Assembly: GCA_009691105.1 (NCBI GenBank)
Contig: SHVU01000009.1
Span: 1-64,000, forward strand
Reading direction: 5' to 3'
DNA length: 64,000 nt
Source: Rhodospirillales bacterium
GTDB lineage: Bacteria; Pseudomonadota; Alphaproteobacteria; Rhodospirillales; SHVU01
This document shows positions 56,698 to 64,000 of the stretch, piece by piece. The first letter of the stretch is position 1, and each line of letters begins with the position of its first letter. The translations under genes and the position numbers were made by a program. The notes beneath the pieces are model-generated. The model did not search any database, was not told the DNA's origin, and saw only the letters and a list, made by a program, of their open reading frames with translations.

Positions 56698-57546
56698 TTA
56701 GAATGAAAATCCGGCAGGCAGAAGGTCGGGGTTCATCCCGGCCTTCTTGATGGCGTCGGACATCAGGCGCTTGGTCGTGCCGTCGGCACGGGCCTTGTCG
56801 GCCCAGGCCTGGACGAACTTATGGAAGCGGCCGTCGCCGTCTCTACGGATGCCGGCCGAGGACGGGAGGCTGCGGATCGGAGTCGGGAAGACGACCTCGC
56901 CAAAGAGTCCCGGATCGTCTTGGAGAAAGCGCAGGCCCGACAGCACAGAGGTGCCGATGGCGTCGGCCCGTCCCGCTTGGATCGCGAGAATGGTTTCAGG
57001 GCCGGTCTTCATTGAAAGCAGCGTCGCCTTCGGCGACAGCTCTTGGATCGCCTTCTCATCGCTCGTTCCCATCTGGGTCGTGACCCGGATGCTGGGCTTG
57101 TTGTAGTCCTCCCAGGTCTTGAGACCGGTCAAACCCTTGCGGTTCACATAGCAATGGGCGAGGTCGTACATCGGTCCCGCCATGTCGAGAGCCTTTTTCC
57201 GCTCCTCGGTGGCGCTCATGCCGGACCAGATGTCGATCTTGCCCGACTGCAGATCGAGGACGACGGTGGCGAAGGACGACTCGGCGAAATCGAGAGTGAT
57301 CTTCTTGCCCATCGGCACCGAGATCTTGTCGGCGATGTCGCGGGCGAAGTTGACGTAGAAGCCTTCGTAAGTGTTGCCCTCTTTCCAGACCCCGGGCTTG
57401 TTGTCGGCGAGAACGCCGACCACCATCTTGCCGGACGATTGGACTTTGTCCCAAACGTTCTGCTGGGCCGCCGCCGGTCCGGCTGCGACACCGGCCGCAA
57501 GGCCGATCGCGACAGCAGCTCCGAAGAAAAATTGGTTAAAGCGCAT
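56698..57546 (-). CDS. Family 3 substrate-binding protein of the ABC importer
   Basis: A 282-residue periplasmic binding protein. The signal peptide is FFFGAAVAIGLAAGVAAGPAAA. The SBP_bac_3 fold shows GKMVVGVLADNKPGVW, GFYVNFARDIADKI, GKIDIWSGMSATEERKKALDMAGP and IQAGRADAIGTSV. The start has a strong GAGGAGG ribosome site. It belongs with the permease and ATPase genes downstream in the same operon. The ligand is probably a small amino or imino acid, given the neighbouring oxidase. Confidence 0.93.
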   Translation of the reverse strand: MRFNQFFFGAAVAIGLAAGVAAGPAAAQQNVWDKVQSSGKMVVGVLADNKPGVWKEGNTYEGFYVNFARDIADKISVPMGKKITLDFAESSFATVVLDLQSGKIDIWSGMSATEERKKALDMAGPMYDLAHCYVNRKGLTGLKTWEDYNKPSIRVTTQMGTSDEKAIQELSPKATLLSMKTGPETILAIQAGRADAIGTSVLSGLRFLQDDPGLFGEVVFPTPIRSLPSSAGIRRDGDGRFHKFVQAWADKARADGTTKRLMSDAIKKAGMNPDLLPAGFSF

Positions 57547-57584
57547 GCGTATCCTCCTCTGGAATTTTTTCTGGATGGCGCGAA

Positions 57585-58526
57585 TTATTCGGCGGCTTTG
57601 GCGGCGCGTCGCTTTTCGGTTCCCTTCAGCACGCCCCATTTGGTGAGGCAGGCGCGAAGCTCGTTTTCCTGCTCGGGCGACAACGGCCGCAACGGATCGC
57701 GCAGGTGCCCCGCCGGCAGGCCCATCATGTTCCATGTCGCCTTATAGGCGGTCGGGATCGTCCCGAGGTAATTGATGACGTGGCCGACTTCTTGGCTGCG
57801 GACGACATGCATCCGGCGTTCGTCGTTGGTCATTTTTTCGAATTCGAAGATGCGGTCGGCGTCGTGACCGAACAGGTCGAGGACGGTGCCGATGATGCCG
57901 CCGGCGCCGGTCATCATAGCTTGGTAGAAGTTGCCGCCGCCACCCAAGAGGACCGACATCTTGTCGTGGAAGCGCAGGATGCGGGATTGCAACAAGTTGG
58001 AATCGTGGCTGGTGTCCTTGAGGCACTCGGCGTTGCAGACGCCGGTGATCGCTTCAAGATCGTCGTTCGAGATGTTGACGGCGGTGCGGTTCGGCGAGTT
58101 GTAGATCATCATCGGCAGATCGACGGCCTTGGCGATGGCCTCGAAGCGCCCGACGATGTCGGCTCGCGTCGCCGGCGCCCAGGCATGGACGTAATGCTGC
58201 GGCTTCACGCAGAGCCCGTAGGCCCCGGCATCGGCGGCGGCGCTAGCGCGCTCGATCGCTTCCTTTTCAGTGATCGCCCAGGCGCCGACATAGACCGGCA
58301 GCTTGCCCTTGCTCTCGCGCATGCAGATCTTGGTGATCTCACCGATTTCCTTCAGCGAGAGCGCCCAGTGCTCGCCGTTGTCGGCGGCGATCAGAAATCC
58401 GCGCGTCCCGTGTTCAAGATGCCAGCGGATGATCTCGGCATAGGCATCGGCCATGAAGTCGCCCTTCGCCGAGAACGGCGTAACGGGGGCTGAAATGCGG
58501 ATACGGTCGGGCAGGCGTCGGGGCAT
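57585..58526 (-). CDS. Dihydrodipicolinate synthase family protein, first gene of the catabolic operon
   Basis: A 313-residue Schiff-base aldolase-family enzyme. The Tyr is in MMIYNSPNRTAV and the Lys in AECLKDTSHDS (about 169). The phosphate/carboxylate pocket GTTGE is replaced by ADNGEHW, so it is not DapA. Beside a three-subunit dehydrogenase, DapA-like proteins can be deaminases or dehydratases, for example pyrroline-4-hydroxy-2-carboxylate deaminase of hydroxyproline catabolism. This role is inference. The start at 58526 is followed by a well-aligned N-terminus (RIRISAPVTPFS). Confidence 0.87.
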   Translation of the reverse strand: MPRRLPDRIRISAPVTPFSAKGDFMADAYAEIIRWHLEHGTRGFLIAADNGEHWALSLKEIGEITKICMRESKGKLPVYVGAWAITEKEAIERASAAADAGAYGLCVKPQHYVHAWAPATRADIVGRFEAIAKAVDLPMMIYNSPNRTAVNISNDDLEAITGVCNAECLKDTSHDSNLLQSRILRFHDKMSVLLGGGGNFYQAMMTGAGGIIGTVLDLFGHDADRIFEFEKMTNDERRMHVVRSQEVGHVINYLGTIPTAYKATWNMMGLPAGHLRDPLRPLSPEQENELRACLTKWGVLKGTEKRRAAKAAE

Positions 58527-58755
58527 GATGGGGCTCTCCGGGCTGGGTTGATGGGGTCGAACGGCGGGCGTGCTTCCTCCAGCGCTTGGTTTTTGCTTGG
58601 TTGACGGGCCCTTAGAGGCTCGCGTCGAGTTTCTTTGCGTCTTGCCGAAACGATAGGCCGCGACGCCGAGGTCGTCAATCGTCGGGACCAGCCCGGTCCC
58701 GCCTGGACGGATCGGCGCCGCCAGTGATACGACGGCGGATCGAGGGGGAGCGCCA

Positions 58756-59893
58756 ATGAGCCTGGTCATCAAGGATATCCGCCACTTCGGTCTTCGTTTC
58801 TAGATCGGCGCGAAGAACGCCTACGGCAATGCCCGGGGGCTTCGCACGTCGCGGTCGTTGTCGGTCGTCATCGTCCTAGACCAAGGACGGGACCATCGGC
58901 TACGGGGAGGCCTACGGTCCGCCGCAACCGACGGCGGCCTATCTCGATCTCGTGAAGCCGCATTTCATCGGTCGCGAAATCTGGGACCGCGACCAGATTT
59001 GGCACCGCCTGTACGACGAGAACTATCACCTCGGTCTTCAGAACCAGATGACGGCGGGGTTGAGCGCGATCAACATTGCGCTGCTCGACATTCTCGGAAA
59101 AAGCGCCGGGGAACCGTTGTGCAAACTTCTCGGCGGACAACGCCTCACCGAGATTCCGGCCTACGCGTCGACCGGATTTTTCACGCCCGATCCCCTGCCC
59201 GGTCTCGAACGCCAGATGAAAGCGATCGTCGGCCAAGGCTTCGGCGCCACCAAGATCAAGATCGGCCGTTCGCCGGCCGACGACGAAGCGCGCGTCAAGC
59301 GAACCCGCGAGATCATCGGCCCGGACATGCTGGTGATGGTCGACGTCAACGCCAACTACACGGTCGACGCGACTCTCGACAGCGCTCGGCGGATCGCGCC
59401 CTATGGCATCCATTGGTACGAGGAGCCGCTACCGCCAACCGACTTCGAAGGCTATCGCGAGGTTAGGGCCCTTTCGCCGATCCGCATCGCCACCGGCGAG
59501 GCTCTCTACACGGCGCATGATTTGAAGCGGCTGATCGATGGCCGCGGCGTCGATTTCGTTCAGCCCGATCTCACCATGTGCGGCGGTCTCGAGGAAGGCC
59601 GGCTCATCGCCAAGCTCGCCTATCTCGCCAATCTCAAGCTGACGCCGCATGTTTGGGGCGGCGCGGTCGGCCTGGCGGCGGCGGTGCATTTCGTTGCGGC
59701 GTTGCCGGCCTCGCCGCAAACCGACATCGAGGCTTTTCCGAATTTCATCGAATACGACCGCAGCCAAAGTCCGCTGCGCGACGATCTCGCCGTCAATCCG
59801 CTCGTCTTCAAGAACGGACGGATCGCCGTGCCGACCGCGCCGGGCCTCGGCATCGAGCTCGACATGAAAGCCGTCGAGCGCTACCGCATCTAG
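58756..59893 (+). pseudogene. Mandelate racemase/muconate-lactonizing (enolase superfamily) gene with early TAG and a frameshift
   Basis: From ATG 58756 the frame reads SLVIKDIRHFGLRF, meets TAG at 58801-58803, continues as IGAKNAYGNARGLRTSRSLSVVIV, then shifts near 58875, where a two-base loss fits. It resumes as TKDGTIGYGEAYGPPQPT. From there the enzyme is intact: KIKIG (KxK), MVDVNANY and WYEEP and GEALYT metal ligands, and PHVWGG with the catalytic His. The C-terminal frame alone would begin at 58952 and lack much of the capping domain. It is divergent from the catabolic operon and may have acted on a related acid. Confidence 0.85.
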
Positions 59894-60186
59894 GTCGTCG
59901 GCACGACTCCGGTCTGCGTGGTGATGATGCTGTAGTGTTCGATGCGGCGGTGCTGAGCGAAGTTGAAGGCCGTCTCTTTGCCGAACGTGCAGTTGTCCAA
60001 ATCGCAATTCGCGATGATCAGTTCGTCGGCCTCGGTCTGGGCTTGGGCGACGATCTCGCGCCTGCCGCGGCCCAGGCTTTTGGCGAGCGCGTGGACGACG
60101 CCGTCCTTGACGCCAATGTCGCAGGCCGCCGTGTCGGCGGCGGTGACGACAGTGCCGCCACGGATGACGAGATCGAATTCGGCCAT
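59890..60186 (-). CDS. Remnant: hydantoinase N-terminus fused in frame to carbamoylase C-terminus
   Basis: A 98-residue frame made of two parts. Residues 1 to about 45 (AEFDLVIRGGTVVTAADTAA to GRGRREI) are the N-terminal strand region of dihydropyrimidinase/hydantoinase, in which relatives continue with the D-A-x-G and metal-site segments. From about residue 46 (VAQAQTEADELIIANCDLD to HYSIITTQTGVVPTT) it is the C-terminal end of N-carbamoyl-amino-acid amidase. The metal site of the first and the Glu-Lys-Cys triad of the second are both lost. It appears to result from an internal deletion across two adjacent genes. Confidence 0.78.
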   Translation of the reverse strand: MAEFDLVIRGGTVVTAADTAACDIGVKDGVVHALAKSLGRGRREIVAQAQTEADELIIANCDLDNCTFGKETAFNFAQHRRIEHYSIITTQTGVVPTT

Positions 60187-60281
60187 GCGGTCGCTCCCTC
60201 TCAGGCCGCCTGTTATAAGATGAAATTTCCGGCGCGTGTCGGGTTTTCCAGCACAGTCGGACGGCATCTGAGGATCGCGTG

Positions 60282-60998
60282 ATGAGCCAGACCACGAACC
60301 ATTTGGGCCAGCCCATTGGCCTTCCCGTGCCCGGCTGGGCGGCGCGTCCCCGTCCACCGCAAACGCCCATGATCGGGCGCTATTGCCGGGTCGAACCTCT
60401 CGACGTCGAGCGTCATGCGGCCGACCTTCACGCCGCGAACCGTGAGAATACCGACGGCTCGAACTGGACCTACCTACCGGTCGAGGCGTTCTCCGATCTC
60501 GGCCGCTATCGCGCCTGGTTGGTCAAGATGTCGTCCGGCAACGATCCGTTGTTCCACGCCATCGTCGATTCCAGTGACGGCAAGGCCGCCGGTGTCGCCG
60601 GCTATTTGCGGATCGATCCGCCCAACGGCGTGATCGAGGTCGGCCACATCAACTATGCGCCGCGCTTGCAGCGGACCAGCGCCGCGACCGAGGCGATGTA
60701 TCTGATGATGCGGCGGGCTTTCGACGAGCTTGGCAACCGCCGCTACGAATGGAAATGCGACAGCCTCAACGCGCCGTCCCGCGCGGCGGCTTTACGGTAC
60801 GGATTTCAATACGAAGGACTCTTCCGCCAGGCCACCGTCGTCAAAGGTCGCAACCGCGACACCGCCTGGTATTCGATCATCGATCGCGATTGGCCGGGGA
60901 TCAAAGCCGGCTTCGAACGCTGGCTCGATCCCGGCAATTTCGATTCCAGCGGCCGGCAGCGCCAGCCGTTGTCGGCGTCGATGCCGGTCCGCCCCTAG
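60282..60998 (+). CDS. GNAT-family N-acetyltransferase (RimJ/RimL-like)
   Basis: A 238-residue acetyltransferase. The Acetyltransf_3 domain spans about residues 30-190: GRYCRVEPLDVERHAADLHAA, GVAGYLRIDPPNGVIEVGHI, then the acetyl-CoA region LQRTSAATEAMYLMMRRAFDELGNRRYEWKCDSLN and SRAAALRYGFQYEGLFRQATVVKGRNRDTAWYSI. This subgroup often acetylates small amino compounds or protein N-termini. The ATG at 60282 follows GAGGAT. Its TAG shares a CTAG with the stop of the convergent SDR gene. Confidence 0.9.
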   Translation: MSQTTNHLGQPIGLPVPGWAARPRPPQTPMIGRYCRVEPLDVERHAADLHAANRENTDGSNWTYLPVEAFSDLGRYRAWLVKMSSGNDPLFHAIVDSSDGKAAGVAGYLRIDPPNGVIEVGHINYAPRLQRTSAATEAMYLMMRRAFDELGNRRYEWKCDSLNAPSRAAALRYGFQYEGLFRQATVVKGRNRDTAWYSIIDRDWPGIKAGFERWLDPGNFDSSGRQRQPLSASMPVRP

Positions 60999-61765
60999 CG
61001 CTGGCCGCAGTCGACAACCACGACCTCGCCGGTGACGGCGCTCGATCGGCCGGTGGCGAGGAACAGCGCCGCTTGCGCGATCTCGTCGACGCTCGATAGA
61101 CGGCCCAGCGCCCGCGTCGCCAGCGAGCGCCGATAGACTTCGGCCTCTGGAACGCCGAGAGACGTGGCCCGTTCCGTAAAGACCTGTCGCAGCATCGCCG
61201 AGTCGGTCGCGCCAGGGGCCAGCACGTTGGCGCGGATGCCGAACGCTCCCAGTTCCTGGGCGACGGCTTTGGTGAGTCCGACGACCGCGAGTTTGCTGGC
61301 CGCATAGGCGCTGCGTTGCGCTTTGGGCCGCAGTATCGCGTCCGAGGCGACGTTGACGATGGCCCCGCCTTGGCGTTTCAGCAACGGCACGGCGTGTTTG
61401 ATCGCCAGCATCACGGCGCGGGTGTTGACCGCGAAGGTGTGATCCCACTCCGCCATGTCCTGGGCTTCGGCCGGACTCGTCGATCCCGGATCGGCCGCGT
61501 TGTTGATCAGGATGTCGAGCCGCCCGTAAGCGCGTTCGCAGGCCTTCATCAGGGCGGCGATGTCGGCTTCGCGGGTCAGATCGGTGGGGACAGCAAGCCC
61601 GTTGATCGCCGCGGCAATCGGTTCGAGAAGTTCGCGCCGCCGGCCCGCCACGACGACGCGGGCCCCTTCGGCGGCGAAAAGACGCGCCGTCGCTTCGCCG
61701 ATCCCGGTTCCGCCACCGGTAACGATCGCGACCTTGCCCGTGAGCGAGGCCGCGGTGGCGTTCAC
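60995..61765 (-). CDS. SDR-family oxidoreductase, second of a tandem pair
   Basis: Classical SDR of 256 residues. Motifs are TGGGTGIG, NNAADPG in the NNAG position, a Ser in NVASDAIL and YAASK. Arg in AGRRREL after the second strand favours NADP(H). It is a close paralogue of the gene at 61762: both share the RPKAQR-x-AYAASK segment and GITELV/GEVVV-type ends. Its start overlaps that gene's stop by four bases. The substrate is unknown. Confidence 0.9.
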   Translation of the reverse strand: MNATAASLTGKVAIVTGGGTGIGEATARLFAAEGARVVVAGRRRELLEPIAAAINGLAVPTDLTREADIAALMKACERAYGRLDILINNAADPGSTSPAEAQDMAEWDHTFAVNTRAVMLAIKHAVPLLKRQGGAIVNVASDAILRPKAQRSAYAASKLAVVGLTKAVAQELGAFGIRANVLAPGATDSAMLRQVFTERATSLGVPEAEVYRRSLATRALGRLSSVDEIAQAALFLATGRSSAVTGEVVVVDCGQR

Positions 61766-62523
61766 TGCTCGCCGCTGTCGGCCAACACCAGCTCGCCGGT
61801 GATGGCGCTGGATCGGGCCGAGGCCAAGAACACGGCGGTCCCGGCAATCTGTTCGACGGTGGCGAGGCGGCGCAGCGCTTTGACGTCGCGGGCCTCGCGC
61901 TCGATGACGTCGATGCTGACGCCGCGGGCTTTGGCCAAGTCAGCGCAGGAGCCGCGCAGCATCACGGTGTCGACATTGCCCGGCGCCAGCGCGTTGACGC
62001 GGATACCGAACGGCCAGCCTTCCTGCGCTACGGCTTTGGTGAGGCCGACGAGTGCGATCTTGCTGGCGGCATAGGCGGCGCGTTGGGCCTTGGGGCGGAA
62101 GACCGCACCTGAAGCAATGGTGATGATCGATCCGCCCTGGCGTTTCAAAAGCGGCATAGCGTACTTGATCGACAACAGAGCGCCGCGGGTGTTGACCGCG
62201 AACACCTTGTCCCAGGCGTCGAGATCGAAATCTTCAATGGGCATGGCTGGAATGGCGATGCCGGCATTGGCGACCAACACGTCGAGCCGTCCGTAGGCGC
62301 GATCGCAGGCTTGGGCCAAGGCGGCGAGATCAGCCTCGCGGGTAACGTCGGCGGCAACGGCTAGCCCCCCGACCTCTGCCGCGATTTTGTCGACGAGATT
62401 CTTGCGCCGTCCGGCGACGACGACCTTGGCGCCTTCGGCGGCGAAGCGCCGGACGATGGCTTCACCGATTCCGGTGCCGCCGCCCGTGACGATCGCGACC
62501 TTGCCGTCGAGTGCTCCGCTCAT
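61762..62523 (-). CDS. SDR-family oxidoreductase, first of a tandem pair
   Basis: Classical SDR of 253 residues. Motifs are TGGGTGIG, VANAGI in the NNAG position, a Ser in TIASGAVF and YAASK. Arg in AGRRKNL suggests NADP(H). It is followed by its paralogue at 60995 with an ATGA overlap. The arrangement copies the SDR pair at 8655-10183, although the sequences differ. The 190 bases upstream are AT-rich and probably hold the promoter. Confidence 0.9.
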   Translation of the reverse strand: MSGALDGKVAIVTGGGTGIGEAIVRRFAAEGAKVVVAGRRKNLVDKIAAEVGGLAVAADVTREADLAALAQACDRAYGRLDVLVANAGIAIPAMPIEDFDLDAWDKVFAVNTRGALLSIKYAMPLLKRQGGSIITIASGAVFRPKAQRAAYAASKIALVGLTKAVAQEGWPFGIRVNALAPGNVDTVMLRGSCADLAKARGVSIDVIEREARDVKALRRLATVEQIAGTAVFLASARSSAITGELVLADSGEQ

Positions 62524-62712
62524 GGCGGTCGTTGTGCCCTAAAGTTCGATCGGGCGCCAGCGCGGCCAGCCATTCGCTCCAGCAGCTCATCACAATTTAT
62601 AGTTACGCTAGATATCGTGCCTTATTGCTCATTATGGAACAATATCTATCGGTATAAGCTAGCGGGAGGGAATCCATTTCACGATTCGTTTCGAATATCA
62701 GATTCGAGATTT

Positions 62713-63255
62713 TTATGCCTTCTGCGGACTTTGCAGCCGGTCGACGGCGGCGATGCCAAGGGCCGACAGGATGAAGATGGTGTGGATGATGGTCTGCCAC
62801 ATGATCCCGGTTTCGGTGTAGTTCGAGTTCGGTTTGCCGAGATTGCCGGCTTCGATGAACGTCCGCAGCAAATGGATCGACGAGATGCCGACGATCGCCA
62901 AGGCCAGCTTGATCTTGAGGACGCTGGCGTTGACGTGATCGAGCCATTCGGGATGGTCGGGGTGGCCCTTGAGATTAAGCCGCGACACGAACGTCTCGTA
63001 ACCGCCGACGATGACCATCACCAGAAGATTGGAAATCATGACGACGTCGATCAACCCGAGAACGATCAGCATGATCTGCTGTTCGCCGATCGTCGTCGCC
63101 GTGGATACCAAGTGCCACAGCTCCTTGACGAACAGGATGACGTAGACGGCCTGCGCCACGATCAGGCCCACGTAGAGCGGCACCTGCAGCCAGCGCGATC
63201 CGAAGATGAGCTGCGGCAGCGGACGGAGACTGGGAAAATCGTGGTTCGAAGCCAT
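62713..63255 (-). CDS. YqhA-family (UPF0114) inner-membrane protein
   Basis: A 180-residue protein with four hydrophobic helices (WLQVPLYVGLIVAQAVYVILFV, QIMLIVLGLIDVVMISNLLVMVIVGGYETF, LKIKLALAIVGISSIHLLRTFI and TIIHTIFILSALGIAAVD). The D-V-x-M-I-S-N-L-L-V-M-V-I-V-G-G-Y-E segment and the I-S-S-I-H-L-L motif define the YqhA family. Its function is unknown. The gene stands alone upstream of tRNA-Ser on the other strand. Confidence 0.92.
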   Translation of the reverse strand: MASNHDFPSLRPLPQLIFGSRWLQVPLYVGLIVAQAVYVILFVKELWHLVSTATTIGEQQIMLIVLGLIDVVMISNLLVMVIVGGYETFVSRLNLKGHPDHPEWLDHVNASVLKIKLALAIVGISSIHLLRTFIEAGNLGKPNSNYTETGIMWQTIIHTIFILSALGIAAVDRLQSPQKA

Positions 63256-63459
63256 GGCGTGTTTTTCTATCCTCGATGAACGGATGGTGAGCGCAGGTTA
63301 TCGGACATAAAGCCAAGAGCCGGGAAGTGTATGCACTCCAGCCGCGCCGTAAAGCACTCAGGCGATCGTGATGGTCGAGCCATGCAACCCGGATGGCGGC
63401 TCGACCGGCCTGCCGCGAAAAGCTTGCGTCGCTCCGCTATGTGATTGAAATTCAAAGTT

Positions 63460-63549
63460 GGATGGGTGGCCGAGCGGTTGAAGGCACCGGTCTTGAAAAC
63501 CGGCAGGGGCGCAAGTTCCTCGTGGGTTCGAATCCCACTCCATCCGCCA
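63460..63549 (+). tRNA. tRNA-Ser (anticodon UGA), CCA encoded
   Basis: The acceptor stem GGATGGG pairs with TCCATCC, with G as the discriminator base and CCA encoded at 63547-63549. The anticodon stem CCGGT/ACCGG encloses CTTGAAA, which gives anticodon TGA. The long variable arm (CAGGGGCGCAAGTTCCTC) is that of a class II serine tRNA. The T arm is GTGGG/CCCAC with TTCGAAT. It is directly followed by an AT-rich junction. Confidence 0.98.
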
Positions 63550-63660
63550 GTTAATTTACTAAGTTATTGTTATAATGCATTAATTTCAATAGTACATAAA
63601 GAAAACCCACAAAATATCCCACATATTTTGGCGGGTTCGAAGCGCCTGCGCCCGTGTCAG
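63550..63660 (+). other. AT-rich junction behind tRNA-Ser with att-like and arm-site-like repeats
   Basis: The first 80 bases are far richer in A+T than the rest of the window. CCCACA occurs at 63606-63611 and again at 63618-63623, as direct repeats one helical turn apart. GGGTTCGAA at 63633-63641 repeats the T-loop sequence of the tRNA (63536 region). Such features fit the edge of an island integrated by a tyrosine recombinase at the tRNA gene. No integrase gene is visible in the window. Confidence 0.4.
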
Positions 63661-63897
63661 TCAGCCTTTTCCGCCAAGTTTCGCCGCGATCTTGCTGAAT
63701 TGCTCCAGAGCCGTCTCCAGGTCGTCGGCGATCTCGGCCGCCAGCACATCGGGCGCGGGCAGGGAATCGGTGTCTGTCAGGCTGCGGTCCTTGATCCAGA
63801 AGAGGTCGAGGCTGAGCTTGTCGCGCTTGAGCAGCTCCTCGTAGTCGAAGCAGCGCCAGCGTCCTTCGGGGTTCTCCTCTCTCCTAGTCGGGCTCAT
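63661..63897 (-). pseudogene. hsdM: C-terminal fragment of type I restriction enzyme methylase subunit HsdM
   Basis: A 78-codon frame contains REENPEGRWRCF, YEELLKRDKLSLDLFWIKD, SLPAPDVLAAEIADDLETALEQF. This is the C-terminal segment of HsdM proteins, where E-N-P-E-G-R-W and L-D-I-F-W-L-K-D are highly conserved. The SAM-binding and NPPY-containing catalytic regions are absent: immediately upstream lies the end of an unrelated Sel1-repeat gene, whose stop overlaps the ATG. It is a remnant left by deletion or recombination. Confidence 0.8.
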
Positions 63898-64000
63898 GGC
63901 TTGGGCGCTGGCGCTTCCTTTTTCGGCTTCCATTCCCGCGCAAGCCTCTGCGCCTCGGCGATTTGCGCCGGGGTCATTTTCGCGGCGACGCGGTCGCGGT
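63894..64000 (-). CDS. C-terminal end of a Sel1/TPR-repeat protein, cut by window
   Basis: The last 34 or so codons are visible: RDRVAAKMTPAQIAEAQRLAREWKP followed by a Lys/Pro/Ala tail and TGA at 63894-63896. The M-T-P-x-Q-I-A-E-A-Q-x-L-A-R-E-W pattern is the usual C-terminal helix of alphaproteobacterial Sel1-repeat secreted proteins. It overlaps the hsdM fragment by four bases (ATGA). Confidence 0.7.
   Translation of the reverse strand, partial: RDRVAAKMTPAQIAEAQRLAREWKPKKEAPAPKP

Overview
The window is a high-GC chromosomal segment of an alphaproteobacterium, most like a Rhodospirillales-type genome. The order dusB-ntrBC-ntrY-ntrX-trkA-hfq-hflX, a fused ispDF gene, a K+-independent membrane pyrophosphatase and ihfA followed by a MerR gene are all usual for that group. 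I cannot name a genus.

Layout. 1-6.5 kb: core genes (hppA, bamE, yceD-rpmF-plsX-fabH, ihfA, MerR). 6.5-16.5 kb: exporters, tRNA-Pro, three SDR dehydrogenases, an aldo/keto reductase, a dioxygenase, an amino-acid-type binding protein, a GST and cutA. 16.5-30 kb: response regulator, ispDF, a CcsA-like protein, then the nitrogen/redox regulatory run dusB to hflX. 30-47 kb: methyltransferase, CoA-transferase and housekeeping genes (mazG, tatD, metG, holB, tmk, dac, rlpA, mltB). 47.7-62.5 kb: an accessory catabolic region. It holds a ten-gene minus-strand operon (aldolase-family enzyme, ABC importer, BKACE, three-subunit flavin/iron-sulfur dehydrogenase, two membrane-protein genes) flanked by an enolase-superfamily gene, a hydantoinase/carbamoylase remnant and a tandem SDR pair. 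62.7-64 kb: a YqhA-family protein, tRNA-Ser, and a junction carrying only the C-terminus of a type I restriction methylase (hsdM) next to the end of a Sel1-repeat gene.

The most striking property is the density of broken or fused genes, in core as well as accessory regions. ntrB is joined in frame to the last residues of ntrC, deleting the sensor ATPase and almost all of the regulator. A hydantoinase N-terminus is likewise joined in frame to a carbamoylase C-terminus. cutA, a receiver-domain protein, a conserved small gene, an enolase-superfamily gene, a Sel1/HExxH-like gene and the last-but-one gene of the catabolic operon carry premature TAG or TAA codons. trkA has a single-base deletion, and three of the genes with premature stops carry frameshifts as well. 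Either this lineage is eroding by point mutation and microhomology deletion, or the assembly has errors. Read mapping would decide. No CRISPR array, complete insertion sequence or complete prophage was seen.
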